From Prevotellaceae bacterium UBA1726 (GTDB taxonomy: Bacteria > Bacteroidota > Bacteroidia > Bacteroidales > Bacteroidaceae): 28,048 nucleotides of DNA. Shown piece after piece: positions 7,938 to 17,600 of this stretch (positions are counted from its first letter, which is position 1; each line of letters starts with the position of its first letter). The stretch is taken from NCBI GenBank assembly GCA_002316005.1, contig DCIM01000013.1, positions 891 through 28,938 of the forward strand. Direction: 5' to 3'. Under the pieces are notes generated by a model. That model was not told the DNA's origin, ran no database searches, and was given only the letters and a program-made list of their open reading frames with translations. The position numbers and the translations under genes were made by a program.

Positions 7938-7970
7938 TAAAAAAAAGCACCGGACGAGAAATCCGATGCT
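7938..7970 (-). terminator. Intrinsic terminator of the beta-barrel gene at 7997
   Basis: On the minus strand AGCATCGGA pairs with TCCGGTGCT (7962-7970 with 7946-7954), 9 bp with one wobble, followed by a run of eight T. It lies about 27 nt past the stop codon. Confidence 0.88.
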
Positions 7971-7996
7971 TATTATGATGTTTTGAAATATTGTCT

Positions 7997-8563
7997 TTAG
8001 AACAATACAACGCAACCAAGAGCTACATTGAAGTTACCAAAGTCCTTAACGAGCTTGTACTTAGCCTCGAGAGTAAGGCCGAAGTCCTCTGTGATGTTGT
8101 ACTGGCCACCGAAACCCATGTTACAACCGAAACGGAAATAATGGTCAGAGTAGTTTGAACCATCAATTTTTGGATCGTCGTTAATCTTTGAGATGAATGC
8201 AGGAATCTTGTCCTTAGCAGGGTTGAACTTTGTTGCACCGAACATTGTTGTGAAACCGAAGATTGGATATACATTCAACTTCTCAGCAACATTGAAGAGA
8301 TAGTGGAAGTTAGCGTTGATGTCATACCAGTTTGTCTGGTTCTTGCTTGACTTGAAGTAGTACATACCGTTGAGCTCTGCACGAAGAGCCTCTGAGAGGA
8401 AACGGTCGTACTTGATACCAATACCGAAGTTGCTAACATCATTGCTACCTACCATATAACCGAAGTTTACACCGATAGCGTTCTGCTGATCCTGTGCCTG
8501 AGCACTAACGCATGCACACATCATAACGAGTGCACATACCATACTTTTCATAAAATTCTTCAT
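7997..8563 (-). CDS. Outer-membrane beta-barrel protein, 188 aa
   Basis: The start is set at the ATG at 8563 (MKNFMKSMVCALVMMCACV); the frame extends two codons further to a TTG, which is less likely. A signal peptide ending SAQAQD is followed by alternating amphipathic strands (AIGVNFGYMVGSNDV, RAELNGMYYFK, NANFHYLFN, GLTLEAKYKL) and the C-terminal strand FNVALGCVVLF, typical of 8-stranded OmpX/OmpW-like barrels. It is a single-gene unit with its own promoter and terminator. It is distantly related to the barrels at 8748 and 24725 through the FHY-strand and YP(I/L)-G patterns. No specific function can be assigned; family members include porins and adhesion or stress-response proteins. Confidence 0.8.
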   Translation of the reverse strand: MKNFMKSMVCALVMMCACVSAQAQDQQNAIGVNFGYMVGSNDVSNFGIGIKYDRFLSEALRAELNGMYYFKSSKNQTNWYDINANFHYLFNVAEKLNVYPIFGFTTMFGATKFNPAKDKIPAFISKINDDPKIDGSNYSDHYFRFGCNMGFGGQYNITEDFGLTLEAKYKLVKDFGNFNVALGCVVLF

Positions 8564-8607
8564 AATCAATTATTCTATTTTAAATAGTTTCTTTTTCAAA
8601 AATCGCA

Positions 8608-8638
8608 CAAAATTACACAAAAAACGCCGAACCACCAA
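8608..8638 (-). promoter_or_regulatory. Promoter of the beta-barrel gene at 7997
   Basis: On the minus strand, TTG (8636-8638), 20 nt and TAATTTTG (8608-8615) fit the consensus. The leader is about 40 nt and contains the small palindrome CTATTTTAAATAG (8575-8587). Confidence 0.78.
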
Positions 8639-8680
8639 CTATTTAACACTAAAAATCACAATTGGAGCACTTTTATTGAT

Positions 8681-8709
8681 AAAAAAACTCACCCATTTGC
8701 ATGGATGAG
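8681..8709 (-). terminator. Intrinsic terminator of the beta-barrel gene at 8748
   Basis: On the minus strand CTCATCCA pairs with TGGGTGAG (8702-8709 with 8688-8695), 8 bp with one wobble, followed by TTTTTTT. A small hairpin (ATCCT/AGGAT) lies between it and the stop codon. Confidence 0.85.
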
Positions 8710-8747
8710 CTCAATTATCTTTTATCCTCGAAGGATGAAGAATGCTT

Positions 8748-9194
8748 TTAAATACCGATATTCACACCAATAGCGAAGAAGGTGTCGTCATTGCCGTCAA
8801 CCCACTGATACTTGCACTCTGTGAAAATGCCGATGTTCTTGTTGATAGCATACTTCACACCACCACCAAGGTTTACGCCCAACTTTGTTGTAGAGTCAAC
8901 ATGCTCAGCACCCCAGTTGCATACAGAAAGACCAACGAGTGGATAGATTGTGAAATCGTGGCCGAGTTCGAAGTTATAGTGGAAATCAGCATCAATTGTC
9001 CAGAGGTGACCATGATCAACGAAATAATAATTGAAGCTTGGAGCAAAATCAATGCTCTTAACGATACCTGCAGTAACACCAACACCAAGACCTAAATCAT
9101 GACGGAGGTCACCCTTGATGTCAACACTCTTAAACTGTGCAGAAGCTGTAATAGCCATAACAGCCAATGCAAGAGTTACAAATAATTTCTTCAT
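8748..9194 (-). CDS. Small outer-membrane beta-barrel protein, 148 aa
   Basis: The start is placed at the ATG at 9194 (MKKLFVTLALAVMAITASAQ, a signal peptide). The frame is open further upstream, but that part would overlap the promoter. The mature protein is about 128 residues of amphipathic strands with Gly- and aromatic-rich turns (LGLGVGVTAGI, FAPSFNYYF, TIDADFHYNFELG, KLGVNLGGGVKYAI) and ends FFAIGVNIGI. This suggests an 8-stranded barrel. It is a clear paralogue of the 142-residue protein at 24725: both have the pattern DFHY-x5-GH-x5-YPLxG, then G-VNxGxGxKYA, E-CK-Q and the ending GVNI-I. It is a single-gene unit with promoter and terminator. Function unknown. Confidence 0.82.
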   Translation of the reverse strand: MKKLFVTLALAVMAITASAQFKSVDIKGDLRHDLGLGVGVTAGIVKSIDFAPSFNYYFVDHGHLWTIDADFHYNFELGHDFTIYPLVGLSVCNWGAEHVDSTTKLGVNLGGGVKYAINKNIGIFTECKYQWVDGNDDTFFAIGVNIGI

Positions 9195-9269
9195 AGTTTT
9201 TTTCTTAAAGTTATTTATTAAACAATACTTTTTTACTATGTAAGGCCCATTCCCGAACCAAACGCGATA

Positions 9270-9299
9270 CAAAATTAGCACTTTTTGCTGAACTAACAA
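9270..9299 (-). promoter_or_regulatory. Promoter of the beta-barrel gene at 8748
   Basis: On the minus strand, TTG (9297-9299), 19 nt and TAATTTTG (9270-9277) fit the Bacteroidota consensus. The leader is about 70 nt, with AT-rich sequence just before the ATG. Confidence 0.78.
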
Positions 9300-9335
9300 A
9301 ATTTTTCTGTGAATATTATTATGATCTGAAAATTA

Positions 9336-9965
9336 TCAATATGCCAGATGGCAGATGTATTTATGGTCAAGATCTTCACGGCGCTCAAATGTGACTGACT
9401 CTAAGGGTTGAGCATCTTCAAACAGATTCTGAAGTCGTTCCTTTCCTGTTATCCCCTCGCCTATTAGTTTCAGATATGCTTCCTTCTTTGTCCATAACCC
9501 CGTGAACATCACTTCCGGATTTGCCGAACTCAAAACCAAATCATATTCTCTCTGGCTTAACACATATTTCGCCAAATCATGATCCAATTTGTCGGGAATA
9601 CACTCAATATCAACTCCTACAGGAACATCACCTATAGCACATGCTACGCCATTCTTGCAATGAGACAGGTTAAAGTGGATTTTAGCGTGGTTTACCAATT
9701 CCGGTTTTCCAAATTCCAATTCATGGAATACAGGTGGTTCAAGAATGCCATAATGCTGTTTAAGCATTCTTTGCAGTAACCTATAAGCCATAAGACTCAG
9801 TTGGCGATCAGAGGCAAAACGATAGTTTAATGCCTTCTCGCGTCGTTGCTGACTAACAACAGACAGTTCCGCCAGAAATCTTTCCTCACTCCAAGGAGTC
9901 AGGTCGTCATCGACTTCTAAGACTAAGAAGGGTGATGTCATCGCTTTGTTCATTGTTTCCAACAA
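9336..9965 (-). CDS. 4'-phosphopantetheinyl transferase (Sfp type) of the NRPS operon
   Basis: The enzyme transfers the 4'-phosphopantetheine arm of coenzyme A to the serine of carrier proteins, converting apo to holo PCP in the cytoplasm. Family motifs are visible: GVDIE (Asp119, Glu121; Mg and CoA binding) and WTKKEAYLK (Trp158 to Lys166, with Glu162), in a protein of about 209 residues, usual for the Sfp/AcpT type. It is the last gene of the operon and overlaps the SpoIIE gene. Three in-frame ATGs lie at 9965, 9953 and 9941; all overlap the upstream stop region by 35-59 nt, and the last (MTSPFLVLEVDD) gives the most compact protein. The two PCP domains of the NRPS (Ser503, Ser1535) are the obvious substrates. 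No terminator is evident after it. Confidence 0.9.
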   Translation of the reverse strand: MLETMNKAMTSPFLVLEVDDDLTPWSEERFLAELSVVSQQRREKALNYRFASDRQLSLMAYRLLQRMLKQHYGILEPPVFHELEFGKPELVNHAKIHFNLSHCKNGVACAIGDVPVGVDIECIPDKLDHDLAKYVLSQREYDLVLSSANPEVMFTGLWTKKEAYLKLIGEGITGKERLQNLFEDAQPLESVTFERREDLDHKYICHLAY

Positions 9966-11655
9966 ATTCTTCCACTGCCGAAAGGGTTACGTTAATGAAA
10001 TCCTGTTCTTTTCCGGTCAACACCTCGAGCAGTCGGTCGTTGCCAAACTCCTTGTGTTGCTTATTCTTTGCCTCTGTAACACCATCGGTATAGAGAAGCA
10101 ACGTGTCGCCTGAGTTCAACTGCAAGGTTTCGTTGCTATATGGGAAACCTTCCATCAAACCTACAGCAAGATTTGGTCGCATGACAAGGAATTCCGGCTT
10201 TGCGTCTTTACGCAGTAATACCGGACGGTTATGTCCTCCATTGCAGAATGTCAGTTCATTTCCGTCAACAACACCAACAATGAGTGTGCAGAATGTCATA
10301 CTTGGGTTGTTCTCGGCAAGTACATCATTTATTTCGCTCATTATCTGGTCGGGCGAGAGAGAATGACGAACAGCATCAAGGAAAAGAGAATGAACCTGAG
10401 TCATGAACAATGCTGCAGGCATTCCCTTGCCCGAAACATCACCCAGGCAGAACACCAGTTTTCCATCACGCTCGAGGTAACTATAAAGGTCGCCTCCTGC
10501 ATCATGAGCAGGACGAAGGAAAGCATCAACCTGCACATCCTGGTTAGTGAATGAAGGTGCACACAGAATATCACTCTGTACCTTTGCCGCCATCTGAATC
10601 TCATTCTCAGCCAAAGCTTTCTTTCTCAGGTCCTTACCAACCTGTCGGAATATTACATAACAGCAAAGCAGCATCAGGAGCATACCCAAGATTGAGACAG
10701 AGAAGACAATCCATCGAATGTGATTCGCCGTCTTATAAATAGCGCTCTCCTTATTTATGCTAAAAACAGTCCAATTGGCAGCAGAGATAGGACTTGTCTG
10801 CAAAAGCCATCGCTCACCTTTATAATATGTGTAGATATCAGAACCAGAAGTGTCGATCTTGCTCACATACTTGTCTTTCACAATCTCATCGACCAATGTG
10901 CTGACAGAGTCGTATTTCTCGTATATCTCAGGATAAGACGCAACAATGCGGCCTCGCTGATCACGGATGAAAATCTCCGAATCCTCTTTTCCATAAGGCA
11001 GATGATCTTCAAGTTCATGACGAACCGAACTGATGTCAAGGTTTATTGCAAAGGTTCCAAAGAAACTGCCATTCTCGCAGAGAATAGGTACATAATAGAT
11101 GATAATCTTCTTGTTCATCTGCGAGACCGTTGATGGCAACACCCATAGACTCTTTCTTTCCGCCTTCACCTTATTGTAAGATGCAGAGTGCATGAAATCG
11201 TAATCCCCAATATTTGTTGCCACAGAATCATCCTGTGCTAAGCATCTCGTATAATTCTCTGTGAAGCCATATCGTCTATTAACCCTACTCACACTGTCGT
11301 CAACAAGAACAAGGGCCCGCATTATCTTTGGATTTCCATTCAACAGACCACGCAGTTCTTCGTCAATATAACGGGTGAAAGTACGAATTTCCGTATCGCG
11401 AATATAGAATTCTGGTTTTGGAGAATCATTAAGTGTATCATTCTTGCAATAGAAGATTCCAGACATGAAACTCTCAGCTGATCTTGCTGCCAAAACCAAC
11501 TCGACGTTCATTTTCCGGGAAACATCCCTTAGCAATCGGGCGTTGTGTTTTTGCGCTGTCGTAATGTTTGTTTCGGTGATGTACTCATCTACAAACAACA
11601 GCGTACAGCAAAACACAGCCAATGCTGATAACAATACAATAATGATTCTCTTCAT
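9907..11655 (-). CDS. Membrane sensor PP2C-type (SpoIIE/RsbU) serine phosphatase
   Basis: The 582-residue protein has TM1 at about 3-22, an extracytoplasmic Cache-like sensor region at about 35-305, TM2 at about 313-337 (WIVFSVSILGMLLMLLCCYVIF), a helical linker (KKALAENEIQMAAKVQSDIL) and a SpoIIE phosphatase domain at about 375-580. Metal-binding acids of the PP2C fold are present: Asp385/Asp389 in HDAGGD, Asp406 in GDVSGKG, Asp524 in YTDGVTEA, and Asp572-Asp573 in SDDITLL. Family role: dephosphorylation of a STAS-domain antagonist in partner-switching pathways. A STAS protein is the first gene of this operon, so it is the likely substrate. The gene starts 11 nt after the NRPS stop and overlaps the transferase gene. 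A periplasmic ligand is likely, since Cache domains often bind amino acids or other small molecules; whether it is the NRPS product is speculation. Confidence 0.9.
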   Translation of the reverse strand: MKRIIIVLLSALAVFCCTLLFVDEYITETNITTAQKHNARLLRDVSRKMNVELVLAARSAESFMSGIFYCKNDTLNDSPKPEFYIRDTEIRTFTRYIDEELRGLLNGNPKIMRALVLVDDSVSRVNRRYGFTENYTRCLAQDDSVATNIGDYDFMHSASYNKVKAERKSLWVLPSTVSQMNKKIIIYYVPILCENGSFFGTFAINLDISSVRHELEDHLPYGKEDSEIFIRDQRGRIVASYPEIYEKYDSVSTLVDEIVKDKYVSKIDTSGSDIYTYYKGERWLLQTSPISAANWTVFSINKESAIYKTANHIRWIVFSVSILGMLLMLLCCYVIFRQVGKDLRKKALAENEIQMAAKVQSDILCAPSFTNQDVQVDAFLRPAHDAGGDLYSYLERDGKLVFCLGDVSGKGMPAALFMTQVHSLFLDAVRHSLSPDQIMSEINDVLAENNPSMTFCTLIVGVVDGNELTFCNGGHNRPVLLRKDAKPEFLVMRPNLAVGLMEGFPYSNETLQLNSGDTLLLYTDGVTEAKNKQHKEFGNDRLLEVLTGKEQDFINVTLSAVEEFVGNNEQSDDITLLSLRSR

Positions 11656-11666
11656 CCTTGCTTCTA

Positions 11667-14600
11667 TTATCTTCTGTCCTCAAAGAAATCCATTGCGGCG
11701 ATGGCCTGAATGAATCGCTGAACATAGTCCCAAGAGGTGACATTCCAATGGAATCCCTTTCGAGCCAGGACACGGTTTGTATATACAATACTTGGTTTCA
11801 GATAAACAAGATTGTCGTTACCGCTGAAATAAGCCAACATCGACTGAAGGATGTTTGCCTTCTCTGGGTCGCGACCAGCCTCTTGTACCTTCTCCTTGAA
11901 TACATCGTCTTCCACTTCTTCGATGTTGATACCGAGCGCATTCGACATCTCACGCACTACATCTCCCATGAGAATCTGATGGTAGTTCACAGGATGGAAT
12001 ACAACACATTCCTTTGGTGTCTGCGAAAGGATGACGATAGCCTTTGCCACCTCGTCGATTGGCGAGAACTCCATATCCATCTCTGCGAATCCATAGCTAT
12101 AGGCACCAAGCATCTGGAAGATATGCAGACGACCCATTGATGAATTTGAGCGGAAATTAATCTGGAACTCACCGTCGGCTGTTCGTGGTGAAAGATTTCC
12201 AAGACGCATAACCTTTCCGACAAGTCCCTTCTCGACGATAGCCTCAAAGAGGATTCGTTCGGCGATGAACTTCGAATGAGTGTATTTTGAGTTCAGAATC
12301 TGTCCGATATAGCTATGCTGCTCGTCAAGAACTGTTTCTGCAGTCACCTCATCCTGAGGCAACTGACCAGCAGTACTGTTAGTACTTGTCTGGATGAGCT
12401 GGGCACCCGTCTTCAAACACCAGTCAACACATTTCTGGAGTCCACCGATATTGATGTCCTCAATCTCAGTACCCTCAGAGAAGTGCTTCACGATAGCAGC
12501 ACAGTTGATGACAGTCCATGTAGAATCCTTTGTGGCAGGGATTGAATCAAAAGCACTCGCATTCGTCACATCACCATCTACTACAACGAGCTGATTTCCA
12601 AGGGCATACTTGTAGTTCTTTTCGAAGTAATAGTAGAGTAAATTACAGAGACGCGACTCACTTGTCACACCGTTTCTGCCATGTCTTACCAGACAATAAA
12701 CCTTACAATCAGGATTTGACGGCAGATAGTTTTCGAGCAATTCGTGAAGGATGTGGATACCCAAATAACCATTAGCACCAGTCAATACGACATTACCAAG
12801 TTCAAGCGCCTCTCCCTGACGGAATGCATCGAGAGTATTCTTCGATAGAAGTTCGTCAATCTTTGTATAGTCATAGTCCACCACTTCATGGTCAACGCCC
12901 TGCTCCACTCCATTATTGATGAGTTGGGCAAGTTGCTTCACTGTAGGATGGTCAAAGACATCTGAATAAGAGATGGTGTAACCGAGGTTTGTTGCCTCGA
13001 TGACAACACGAGTAGCGGTCAATGACGAACCACCCAAATCGAAGAACGAATCGGTTGTAGAAACCTGCTCCAGGTCGAGAATCTGTCCAAAGACGCCACA
13101 GAAATCCATCTCTGTCTTGTTCTTTGGTGCCACATATTCGCCTCCAACCTTTGCCAATACAGGCTCAGGTAGGTGCTTGACATCAGTCTTTCCATTTGGT
13201 GTCAATGGGAACTCGTCCATCTGCAGATAAGCCGAAGGAACCATATAGTGAGTCAGCGTCTTACTGATCTCAGCCTTCATATCGTCAATGGCAATCTCTC
13301 TGTCGGCTGTGAAATATGCACAGAGATGATCCTTACCCGAGAGTTTCTTGATCATCACAGCAACATTCTTCACACCCTCCACCTTCGTGATGGCATTCTC
13401 AACCTCACCGAGTTCAATACGCAGACCACGCAACTTCACCTGGTTGTCCTTTCTGCCCAACACCATCACATTGCCATCAGGCAACCAGCGTGCAAAGTCG
13501 CCCGACTTATACACACGCTTACCCTGATATTCCACAAAGCGCGATGCCGTCTGTTCAGGGAGGTTGTTATAACCGCGTGCTACACTGTTTCCACCAATCA
13601 CCAACTCGCCGACAACGCCGACAGGCAACTCATTACCATCATTATCGATAATGAAATTGGTATAGTTAACACATGGTTTTCCGATATGTGGGATATTGTC
13701 GTGAGTGAGTTCCGATGCATGACTATTGGCAATAGTCTCTGTAGGACCATATCCATTGAAGATACGGACATTAGGATAGCTTTGCAACTTGAGCAGAAGA
13801 GCCATCGACAGACCTTCTCCACCTTGATATGCCATATGCATGTGAGTGCTGAATGCTTCTTCAAATGCAGGACTCTCGAGCAATTGCATGAATCGGCTTG
13901 TCGTAGCTGTCATACAGTCCACTCCATACTCGTTGACGAGCATTGCCAATCGGTTAGGGTCGTTGCAGTCTTCATCGCCAACAAATACGAGAGTCTTTCC
14001 CAACATCAACGGCGAACCTGTCTCCCAAACACTCATATCAAACGATATTGTGGTGAGTCCTAATGCAGTGTGACATTCGTTCTTCAGGCACGACTGGATG
14101 ATATTCTCTGGGTGGTGATAGTTACAAACACCCTTGTGCATGAGTTGCACACCCTTTGGACGACCTGTCGAACCAGAAGTGTAGATGAGATATGCAAGGT
14201 CGTCAGGACTAACCTGAACATCCGGATTATTCTTGTCCTCGCCCGACATCACTAACTCTTCCACATCAATGGCTTTCTCAGGGAATTCTGCCAAGCGGTC
14301 CTGAGTGGTAATGATGAAACGTGACTCAGAATCCTCGAGAATCAGGTTGATACGCTCAGTAGGATACTTAGGGTCGCATGGGATATAGGCAGCACCTGTC
14401 TTCAGCACAGCATACTGCGACATGATAAGACGTGAAGTACGAGGCAAGAGCAATGCTACTCTGTCGCCAGGTTTCACACCACGTTTCATCAGAGCATGAG
14501 CCATACAGTTCATGTGAGAATTCAGTTTCGCAAATGTAAACGATTCATATATGTTAGTGTATGGGTTCAATGCCACCAATGCTGTGTCGTCAGCATGTTC

Positions 14601-17600
14601 TTCGACGCTATGCTCGAACAGCTTATGATAGAGCGTGATTGGCACTTCTGCCTGCTTTGTCTCATGGAACGAGGCAATGAGTTCTGCCTGCTCTTCTGTG
14701 AGCATCGATACAGATTTGAGCTGTACTGTCACATCTGCCATGAAGTTCTTCATCACAGCTCCCATGGCATCAGCAAAACCTTGTGCCATCTCTGGCGAAT
14801 AGAGAGTGTCGTTGTATTGTATCTGTATTGACACATTCTCCTCGTCGGCTGGTTCAATACTGATGATAAACTTGAACTTTGGACTCTCCTCGCTGCATGG
14901 TGTCATCACAATGTCGCCAGAAGTCTTCTTTCCAGGAACAGTCACCTTGAATGTATCGAGCACTCCTACCTGATATTGATAGAAGAGTGTTGGCGATATG
15001 TCAAACTTCTCGGCAATCTTTGCAAATGGGTAATGCTCATGCTCCAACGACTGAACGAAATTCTCTGCTGTCTGGAGTATGAAGTCCTTTACGGTACAGT
15101 CGGTGATATGCGAAACCATAGCAATGGTATTGACAAACATACCGAATGTATCGCTAATCTGCAAGTTGCTACGACCATTCGAAATAGTACACAGACATAC
15201 ATCAGGTGTGTTTGTGTAACGACTGACAGTATAGTAAGCAGCTGCCAGGAACAACTGTGCTGGTGTTACTCCGAGTGTCTTTGCTACAGATGTCACCTCT
15301 CGCTGGTTGATAAGGCAATTAGCGAATTTCAGATGAGCTTCTGCATTCTCCACAGGCTTGAGGTCCTCGGTGATATTGCTAACTCCATCAACGGTCTTCA
15401 GTTGCTCTGTGAAGAAGTTCTCGCTGTCGGCAAACTCCTGACTCTCCACCAGTTTGATCTCGTCTTCAGCATAGTCGAAATATGTATATTCCTCTGCTTC
15501 TGGAGCCTTACCTTCAAGAGCCTCGGCCAGTTGTTTCATGAACAGCGATACAGATGCTCCGTCCATTACCATGTGCAAGGTGTCGAACAGCAGATAGGTC
15601 TGTTTGCCTACAGATACAATCTTTGCTCTGTACAATGGTCCTCTTGATGGATTGAATGGAATTCGGAATTCCTCCTTCAGTCGCTGTAATTCCTTTTCAG
15701 AGGCAACTGACACTCTCTCCACCTCTGGCTTGTAGTCGGTTGGGAATACCTGTACCACATCCGAACCCTGTACCTCGAAATGTGTACCTAAGATGCGATG
15801 TGCCGAGAGTACCTCTATCATTGCCTGATGAAGCATGTCTGCTGTGATGCCCCTAGGGAAACTGTACATGAAGGCCATGTTATAGGCTGTTGACTCAGGC
15901 GAACGGGCAATGTCATAATACACACCTGTCTGAGCAAAAGTGAGTGGTACGGCATGCTCGGCATGTCCTTTCTCGCTTACTGCCGAACCTGAAGTCATCC
16001 ACTTCTTCAGAATCTCATTCTCAATTGTCTGAAGGGTTCCGGTCTTGGTCAGATTCTTAGTGTTGAGCTGTACTCCGTATTTCTTGTAAATCTGCGAGGC
16101 GAACTTGATGCCTGATATTGACGACAAACCAAGGAATCCGAGATTGTCGCTTATACTGAAATCGTCATTTCCCAAGAGGTTTGCAAGCATTCCCTTCAAC
16201 TCTTCTTCGAGTGGCGAGAGAGTCTGCTTCTCGGTGTTTGCTTCCGAATTCTCCAATGGCGACTCCATTGATTTACGGTCAACCTTTCCGTTCTGGTTCA
16301 ATGGGAATTTGTCCATCTTCACAAAGAGCGATGGTACCATGTATTCAGGAAGGAACGAACGAAGATATAGCGACAACTCATGGTCGGTCATCTCCTTCTC
16401 CGAAATGTAGAAAGCACAGAGATAGGTATTGCCCTTCTTGTTCTCAAAACCCTTCACAACGGCATCTTTCACGCCTTCACAATGCTTGAGCACTTGCTCC
16501 ACCTCACCCGGTTCAACACGCTGACCGCTGATCTTCACCATCCAGTCCTTGCGGTTCACATAAAGGATATTTCCGTCAGGCAGTTCCTTCACCAGGTCAC
16601 CAGTGTGCATCCAACCGTCCTGCCACAAGTGAGCAGTTCGTTCTTCGTCTTTGAAATAGCCTTTTGCAAGGTTTCCTTTAAGACAAAGTTCGCCTTCTTC
16701 TCCTGCAGCAACGGTTTCCCCGTCTTCGTTCATCACGCAATAGGTGATGTCGCTGGCAATCTTACCAATTGGTGTGTTGTCGTATTTCTTGTCAACAAGG
16801 AAGGTGGTGACAAGACCGGCTGTCTCTGTCTGGCCATATCCATTCACCAAGGTATATCCCTTTGGATCAACTCCCGAGAGTCGCTCTGAGGCAGAGAGAA
16901 CCATTCGCAGATGTGGCGAAGGATTATCGTATTGCGATACAACTGTAGGACTCATAAAACAGCAGGTAATCTTGTGCTGGAGTATGTAGTTTTCCATCAA
17001 TTGGATATTTGTCTTCAGTTCCTCAGCATAGAGATGAATTGTTGCTCCTGCCGAAAGGGCTGTAAAGTCGAAGATACTTGCCATGAAGTACATTGGTGCT
17101 CCTGTACCGAAAGCATCTTTTTCGGTCATTCCGCAGAGTGCCTTGTTTCTTATAAAGGCATCAGCGAAACTACTGTATGTGTGTACCACACCCTTGGGAT
17201 TTCCGGTACTTCCCGATGTATAGAACAGCGCCACCATATCTTCTTCGTCCGATTCAATAACATCTGCAACAGGTGCTGTCTGATGAATCTGGTCCATTGT
17301 CTGCGAAGTAATCATCAGTGGAGCATCGCAATGGCCCATGATATAGTCAATTCGTTGCTCTGGGAAATGATCGCCCATCGGAACAATAGTATATCCGCAC
17401 ATCCAGCAACCTATCTCTACAGCAAAATACTCTGCCGACTTTGGCAGAGCAATACCTATGCACGACTTTGCTGGGAGGTTCTGTGACTGCAGATAGGCGG
17501 CTACGCGCAACGAGTCCTCGTGTAATTCTTTATATAATGTGGAGCGACTACCATTCTGGTCTACAATGGCAACTTTCTCCGAATTGGCATTTAGGGAGTC

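Noticed and set aside
13173..14063. A 296-codon open frame on the plus strand inside the NRPS gene
   Set aside because: It lies wholly antisense to the second adenylation and PCP2 region, has no family resemblance, no signal and no promoter; open antisense frames are common opposite long, codon-biased genes.
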